DNA from: Planctomycetaceae bacterium
Lineage (GTDB): Bacteria > Planctomycetota > Planctomycetia > Pirellulales > Pirellulaceae
NCBI GenBank assembly: GCA_005778405.1
Contig: SXOA01000076.1
Span: forward strand, 1 to 33,476
DNA: 33,476 nt
Direction of reading: 5' to 3'
Part shown: positions 29,674 through 33,476 of the stretch, piece after piece
Numbering within the stretch: the stretch's first letter is position 1
Layout of the letters: every line of letters begins with the position of its first letter
Position numbers and translations under genes: made by a program
The notes under the pieces: generated by a model
Databases searched by the model: none
What the model saw: only the letters and a program-made list of their open reading frames with translations
What the model was told of the DNA's origin: nothing

Positions 29674-32196
29674 ATGACGAAGATTGCAATGGGTTTGAGC
29701 GTGCTGGGGGTGATGTTTGCGGTCAGCGTGTCGGCCATCGGCGCGGACACCTGGGCGGTGCCGGAGAATGCGTATCGCCTGGCGGTCAACGTCGAGCCGG
29801 GGGCAGGGCCGCGCGTGCAGTGTCCCGTGGGAGTCGAGTTGGATTTCGACAAGCTGTTTCGCGACGCGGCGATTCCGGGGCAGCTTGATCGGAATTCGAT
29901 TCGCGTCGTGCGAGCGGCTTTCGCCGGTGAAGGGGCCGCTGAAGTGCCGCATCAATTGACGGGGGACTTCGCGAACGATGGCGCGGGGCATGTCTGGTGG
30001 CGCATGCCGGATGCGCGGACCGTGCGGTATCACGTCTATTTTGATTCGCTAGAGCACGGATCCAAGAAGCCGCCGGCGCGAATGGCGTTGGTCGGAGTCG
30101 GTGACAGCTTTCATTTCAACAACGGCCAGCCGGGCCTGGCCCCCGTGCATCCCTTGCACAGCCAGTTCTGGCATCTCGATTGGGATGGAGACGGGCGGCG
30201 CGATCTGATCGGCTTCGCGTATCGGCGGTACGAGTTCCGCACTCCGCTCGAAAAGAACATGGGAAATGACATCTACTTCTTAAAGAACATCGGCTCGGCG
30301 CGCGAGCCGTTGTTCGCGCCGCGGCACCGGATCAAGGGGAACGACGGCAAGCCTCTGCAAACGGACCTGCTGCCGCAGAACATGTTTCCCGTCGATTGGG
30401 ACGGCGACGGACAGGTGGACTTCATCGGCATGGACAGCCGCAAGAACCTGCTGCTGTGGCGCAACACGGGGGCCCGCGATCGAAACAGCCTGTGGCTACT
30501 GGCCCAGCCGCGCGTGCTGGCGGCGCTCACGGCCGTTTCGGAGTTCCGCGAACAAGCGCCGGGCGTCATTCGCAAGCCGACGTTCTACATCCGCGCGATC
30601 AATCCGCTCGATTGGGACGGCGACGGCGGGCGCGATCTCGTCGTGACGTGGGCCAACACGAACTTGCTGGACAAGGTCGATTCCAAACGGGGAGTGATCC
30701 CCTATGGCGCGCCGTTGCAAGTCTTCGAGTTGCTGGAGGATCTCTCCAAAGAGAAGGGAGTCCCGCCAGGGGGCAATCCGGTGTTCGCGCCGCCGCGCGT
30801 GATCACCGAGGAACGTGGATTGCCGATCCACGCCGCCTGCTATGCCACCGGCGGAGTTTCCTATGTCGATTGGGACGCCGACGGCGATCACGATCTGTTG
30901 TTTCAGGACGCGACCAATCGGCCCACCGAGGGCGGCCGGCTGATGTTCGCCGAAAATTTTGGTTCGCGCGGCCAGCCAAAGTTCTTGATGCCGATTCCGA
31001 TTCTGAAGATCGACGACTCGCCGCAAGTGCTGGACTGGAACGGTGACGGCCTGAGCGACCTGATCGCGGGGGGCGAGTTCTTCGAAAACGTCAACAAGCA
31101 ATCGGGTGGCAAGGCGGAACAGCCCGTGCGCGGCAAGTCGCCCGGCGGCTCGCGCGTGCCGCGAGGGGCAAATTTTCCGCAACTGGTGCCGCGCGGCCCG
31201 GCGCGGCAGATTCATCCCGAGATGCTCGGCCATTGGGGCACGTCGGTTGATTGGAATGGCGACGGCACGCTGGACCTCGTCCGCGGCATGACGCGGCATG
31301 TGCAGGTCTTCGTCAACAAAGGGACGACGCACAATCCGGTGTTCGATCCGGGCGTGAACCTCGCCGCCGCCGGCCGCGACATTGACCTCCCCAACTGGCT
31401 CGACCTGACCGCCGATCCGCCCGTCGATCGCGGTCCGCAAGGCCTGGGCGAGGCGAATCACAGTTGGCTCAACCCGACGGTGATCGATTTCGATCGCGAC
31501 GGCGACCTCGACCTGTTCGTCACCAGCCAGCGCTGGCAGACGCTCTACTTTGAAAACACCGGCAGCCGCGCCGCTCCCATGCTCGCCAAGGGGCGCGAGG
31601 TGCGCTACAAAGACAATCCGCAGGAGTTTTCCTGGCGCTCGAAGGTGTCGCTTGGCGACCTCGACGCGGACGGCGTCATGGACCTGGTCGCCACGTCCGA
31701 CGAGGACAACACGTTCTACGCCTATCAACCCGCGCAGGCGCAGCCCGACCCGGCTGTCCTCCAATTTGCGGCGCGCCGCCAGTTGTTGCGGGAGAACAAG
31801 CAACCGATTACGGGCTGGTACGGCGGCCAGAACAACAACGGCGACAACCACAGCCTCCTGGTCGATTGGGACGCCGACGGCGACCTCGATCTCATCAACG
31901 GCAGCGTGGGGCACATCTTCTACTACGAAAACGTCGGTACCCGAACTCAGCCGCAATTCCAATCGCGCGGCCCTTTCCAGGTGGACGGCAATGACCTGCG
32001 GGTCTTCCGCCACGCCGGCTCCATCGATGCCGCCGATTGGAACGGCGACGGCCGCCTCGATCTGGTCGTCAGCACCGAGAACCCGTCGGATCAACCGCTG
32101 GGCGAAATCCTCCACCTGTTTGACCGCACCTTCATCGAGGGGGACTTACCCAAGTCCACCACGGGCGAGGTTGAGAAAAAGGGGATGTCCCAGTGA
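29674..32196 (+). CDS. Exported FG-GAP/VCBS protein with ten calcium motifs
   Basis: The 840-residue product has a signal peptide (MTKIAMGLSVLGVMFAVSVS, cleavage near AIGA). About 140 residues without a known motif follow, then a long beta-propeller-type region of FG-GAP/VCBS repeats. Ten D-x-D-x-D-G-x2-D loops are visible, e.g. DWDGDGRRDLI, DWDADGDHDLL, DWNGDGTLDLV, DFDRDGDLDLF. Their first codons lie at 30178, 30394, 30610, 30868, 31033, 31249, 31486, 31657, 31864 and 32035. Such loops bind calcium in integrin-like propellers. No catalytic domain is seen; a cell-surface or polymer-binding role is likely. ATG at 29674 has GAGGAG 7 bases upstream; a start 39 bases earlier would precede the signal peptide with charged residues. 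The last residues (EKKGMSQ) lie inside a repeat element. Confidence 0.88.
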   Translation: MTKIAMGLSVLGVMFAVSVSAIGADTWAVPENAYRLAVNVEPGAGPRVQCPVGVELDFDKLFRDAAIPGQLDRNSIRVVRAAFAGEGAAEVPHQLTGDFANDGAGHVWWRMPDARTVRYHVYFDSLEHGSKKPPARMALVGVGDSFHFNNGQPGLAPVHPLHSQFWHLDWDGDGRRDLIGFAYRRYEFRTPLEKNMGNDIYFLKNIGSAREPLFAPRHRIKGNDGKPLQTDLLPQNMFPVDWDGDGQVDFIGMDSRKNLLLWRNTGARDRNSLWLLAQPRVLAALTAVSEFREQAPGVIRKPTFYIRAINPLDWDGDGGRDLVVTWANTNLLDKVDSKRGVIPYGAPLQVFELLEDLSKEKGVPPGGNPVFAPPRVITEERGLPIHAACYATGGVSYVDWDADGDHDLLFQDATNRPTEGGRLMFAENFGSRGQPKFLMPIPILKIDDSPQVLDWNGDGLSDLIAGGEFFENVNKQSGGKAEQPVRGKSPGGSRVPRGANFPQLVPRGPARQIHPEMLGHWGTSVDWNGDGTLDLVRGMTRHVQVFVNKGTTHNPVFDPGVNLAAAGRDIDLPNWLDLTADPPVDRGPQGLGEANHSWLNPTVIDFDRDGDLDLFVTSQRWQTLYFENTGSRAAPMLAKGREVRYKDNPQEFSWRSKVSLGDLDADGVMDLVATSDEDNTFYAYQPAQAQPDPAVLQFAARRQLLRENKQPITGWYGGQNNNGDNHSLLVDWDADGDLDLINGSVGHIFYYENVGTRTQPQFQSRGPFQVDGNDLRVFRHAGSIDAADWNGDGRLDLVVSTENPSDQPLGEILHLFDRTFIEGDLPKSTTGEVEKKGMSQ

Positions 32197-32240
32197 CAGA
32201 GGACGCAAACAAAGGTTCCTGGCACCGTCTTTGCCGTCTG
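32176..32240. repeat. Repeat element overlapping the FG-GAP gene end
   Basis: The stretch contains GGGGATGTCCC at the end of the gene and then an imperfect hairpin (32197-32240) whose tip is GGT-TCCTGGC-ACC. Outer pairs involve CAGAGG with CCGTCTG and CAAA with TTTG. The wording (GGTTCCTGGCACCG, GTCTTTGCC) is like REP-type elements that recur in several bacterial phyla; that statement is from memory. It follows the stop directly and may serve as terminator. Confidence 0.5.
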
Positions 32241-32258
32241 TTGCGTTAGGAACTCACC

Positions 32259-32825
32259 ATGACGAATGAAGCCGAGCAAATCGTCCGCCGCGCCGCTCAG
32301 TTTGTGTCTCTCTTGGAACAAATGGAAGAGATGTGGCAGGCCCGCACCACGAATCGAGATGCTTTTCTGATCCTCGACGAATACCCGGTGCGCACTTCGC
32401 GAAAAAATGCTCCCTTTATGCCGGTCGACGACGATTCGCCCGTTCCAACAACAGGGAACCGCCGCGGCGGCGACACGGTTTGCCACTACTCCCAGTTCTC
32501 CTGTCTGGGGGACTGGTTCTACATGGATTTGCCCGATATTACGCTCGGCCCCAGCGAAGGGCAGCGACTGATTCAGGAGCGGCCGGGGTTCTACTATCTG
32601 AAAGATCGACCGGACGCCCCGACGGCATTCAAATCCAGCTTCGCCAAATCGGTGCAAGACTGGAACCCGGTGCAAAAGTGCTACCGCTCCGGCGAGAAAA
32701 GTATGGCGGCTGCCGACCTGGTCTATTTGTGGTTTTCGCTCTGGCGAGTCCCCGTGGACTGGACCTTTCAGGCCAAGCTGGGGCACTTCTCTGGCGGCGG
32801 CAACAAGATCCTTCTGGTGGCCTAA
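32259..32825 (+). CDS. Hypothetical 188-residue protein
   Basis: I do not recognise this protein. It begins MTNEAEQIVRRAAQFVSLLE, predicted helical, and continues with FLILDEYPVRTSRKNAPF. The mixed middle has a few Cys (CHYSQFSCLG, QKCYRSG), and the hydrophobic end reads AADLVYLWFSLWRVPVDWTF then FSGGGNKILLVA. It has no signal peptide. Codon use is normal for the window, and AGGA lies 7 bases before the ATG, so it is probably real. It lies between a repeat element at its 5' side and a cluster of hairpins at its 3' side, which may mark an inserted segment. Confidence 0.65.
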   Translation: MTNEAEQIVRRAAQFVSLLEQMEEMWQARTTNRDAFLILDEYPVRTSRKNAPFMPVDDDSPVPTTGNRRGGDTVCHYSQFSCLGDWFYMDLPDITLGPSEGQRLIQERPGFYYLKDRPDAPTAFKSSFAKSVQDWNPVQKCYRSGEKSMAAADLVYLWFSLWRVPVDWTFQAKLGHFSGGGNKILLVA

Positions 32826-32842
32826 GAGCCGGCGAGAAACAC

Positions 32843-32877
32843 GAGCCTTAAAGGTGAATAACAATTGACCAAGGCTC
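32843..32877 (+). terminator. Hairpin after the 188-residue gene
   Basis: GAGCCTT (32843-32849) and AAGGCTC (32871-32877) pair perfectly, and GGT/ACC inside extend the stem past a three-base bulge. It begins 17 bases after the stop. The following bases are only mildly T-rich. Confidence 0.45.
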
Positions 32878-32888
32878 TTCAGTGTTTC

Positions 32889-32905
32889 ACTCTGCGGAAC
32901 AGAGT
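32889..32905. other. Short perfect hairpin
   Basis: ACTCTG (32889-32894) and CAGAGT (32900-32905) pair perfectly over a 5-base loop. It lies between the terminator-like hairpin and the longer inverted repeat and may be part of the same repeat element. Confidence 0.35.
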
Positions 32906-32910
32906 CCGAC

Positions 32911-32990
32911 ACTAGCCCAACGCGCAAGCGAGGGAAAAACGTGTCGAACTTGAGCAACGTCCTATTCCCTCACTTGCGCCTCGGGCTAGT
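32911..32990. repeat. 26-base inverted repeat (ACTAGCCC...AGGGAA type)
   Basis: Arms 32911-32936 and 32965-32990 match at 23 of 26 positions as inverse complements. Each begins or ends with ACTAGCCC and contains GCGCAAG and GAGGGAA. The loop is 28 bases. I recall very similar arms from intergenic DNA of other planctomycetes, so this is probably a dispersed palindromic element. The region has no supported gene; a plus-strand frame through it is an artefact. Confidence 0.8.
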
Positions 32991-33067
32991 ATTTGTGCCG
33001 CTTGAAATGCTTTCCCCTCGCTCCACAAAACCTCGCGGTTCAAATCCTTCCCGGCTTCGACTATCAT

Positions 33068-33094
33068 TGGATCTGGCAACTCGCCCGAGATCCA
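33068..33094 (+). promoter_or_regulatory. Hairpin abutting the third kinase start
   Basis: TGGATCT (33068-33074) and AGATCCA (33088-33094) form a perfect 7-base stem with a 13-base loop, ending one base before the ATG at 33096. No Shine-Dalgarno is evident outside it, so folding could limit translation. Confidence 0.35.
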
Positions 33095-33095
33095 G

Positions 33096-33476
33096 ATGCC
33101 TCTGTCGACGGATCAATTCGCGAAGGCCGTCATCACCGCGGGGCTTTCGTCGGCAGATGAAATCAAGACGGTTTGGAACGGTCTGCCAGCGGGGAAGCGG
33201 CCGAAGGATGCCGAGACGCTGGCCCAGGTACTGATCGAGCAAGAGAAGCTGACGCAGTTCCAGGCCAAGGAGATTCTCTCCGGCGGATCCACGCCGCTGG
33301 TGCTGGGTGACTATGTTCTGCTGGCGAAGATTGGTGCCGGCGGCATGGGGCAGGTGTTTAAGGCCCGCCATCGCCGGATGAAGCGGCTGGTGGCGATCAA
33401 GCTGCTGCCGAGCTCGCTGACCAAGGACGAAGCGGCCATCAAGCGATTCGAACGGGAAGTCGAGGCTGCCGCCAGG
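33096..33476 (+). CDS. Ser/Thr protein kinase, N-terminal part
   Basis: The gene runs off the right edge; 127 residues are visible. The first 70 residues form a small helical domain (MPLSTDQFAKAVITAGLSSA, then TLAQVLIEQEKLTQFQAKEI) that often precedes planctomycete kinases. The kinase domain begins with GDYVLLAKIGAGGMGQVFKA (glycine loop 80-85), K102 in VAIKLLP, and a likely C-helix Glu in the RFEREVEAAAR segment. The catalytic loop lies outside the window, so activity cannot be judged. The ATG is chosen because it opens the conserved helical region and no earlier in-frame start fits. This is the third Hanks-type kinase in 33 kb, on the opposite strand to the other two. Confidence 0.88.
   Translation, partial: MPLSTDQFAKAVITAGLSSADEIKTVWNGLPAGKRPKDAETLAQVLIEQEKLTQFQAKEILSGGSTPLVLGDYVLLAKIGAGGMGQVFKARHRRMKRLVAIKLLPSSLTKDEAAIKRFEREVEAAAR

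Noticed and set aside
30496..32115. Long minus-strand frame opposite the FG-GAP protein
   Set aside because: Shadow created by the regular GC-rich repeats; its Val/Ala/Ile-rich product mirrors the Asp-rich loops.
33036..33052. tRNA-like GGTTCAAATCC
   Set aside because: The bases around it do not pair as a T-arm, and no acceptor or anticodon stem can be drawn.
32941..33234. Plus-strand frame across the 26-base inverted repeat
   Set aside because: Ser/Arg/Pro-rich and overlapping the kinase start in another frame.

Overview
The window looks like chromosomal DNA of a planctomycete, most likely of the Pirellulales type. This is inferred from gene content, not from a marker gene. The content includes DUF1553 and DUF1501 proteins, several Hanks-type Ser/Thr kinases joined to WD40 or TPR modules, a secreted ceramidase-like protein, a PPC-domain protein, an FG-GAP/VCBS protein, a squalene-cyclase-fold protein with a Pro-rich N-terminus, and many Sec, Tat and lipoprotein signals. 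The DNA is GC-rich, coding density is moderate, and the gaps carry long inverted repeats of several unrelated types.

Left part (1-7720): the end of a DUF1553 protein is followed 6 bases later by an FkbM-type methyltransferase. Facing them is a minus-strand run: hisF, then pilT, then a PilB/GspE-like protein whose Walker A and B motifs are gone, then a small membrane protein. A sigma70-like promoter precedes hisF, and a strong hairpin separates it from the ceramidase-like gene upstream.

Centre (7721-17600): two minus-strand receptor-like kinases. One has 2119 residues (kinase, membrane segment, heptad coiled coil, WD40 region, a 231-residue tandem duplication, TPRs). The other has a zinc ribbon, kinase, membrane segment and TPRs. 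The 832-base and 477-base gaps beside them hold hairpins and repeat fragments but no gene I can support.

Right part (17779-33476): a possible 51-residue protein; a PPC-domain exported protein; an LOR/SDH (TIGR00300) enzyme; a divergent lipoprotein cyclophilin; a DUF1501 Tat protein; a small lipoprotein; a 2-hydroxyacid dehydrogenase; a hemerythrin-like protein; the squalene-cyclase-fold membrane protein; a purple-acid-phosphatase-like enzyme overlapping a DinB-like protein; a ten-motif calcium-binding FG-GAP protein; an unknown 188-residue protein lying between two repeat elements; and the start of a third kinase that runs off the edge.

I see no tRNA, rRNA, CRISPR array, transposase or phage gene. 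No complete new multi-gene system is evident. The best leads are the motif-less PilB-like protein beside an intact PilT, the duplicated giant kinase, the cyclophilin lacking key active-site residues, and the families of long inverted repeats at gene boundaries.
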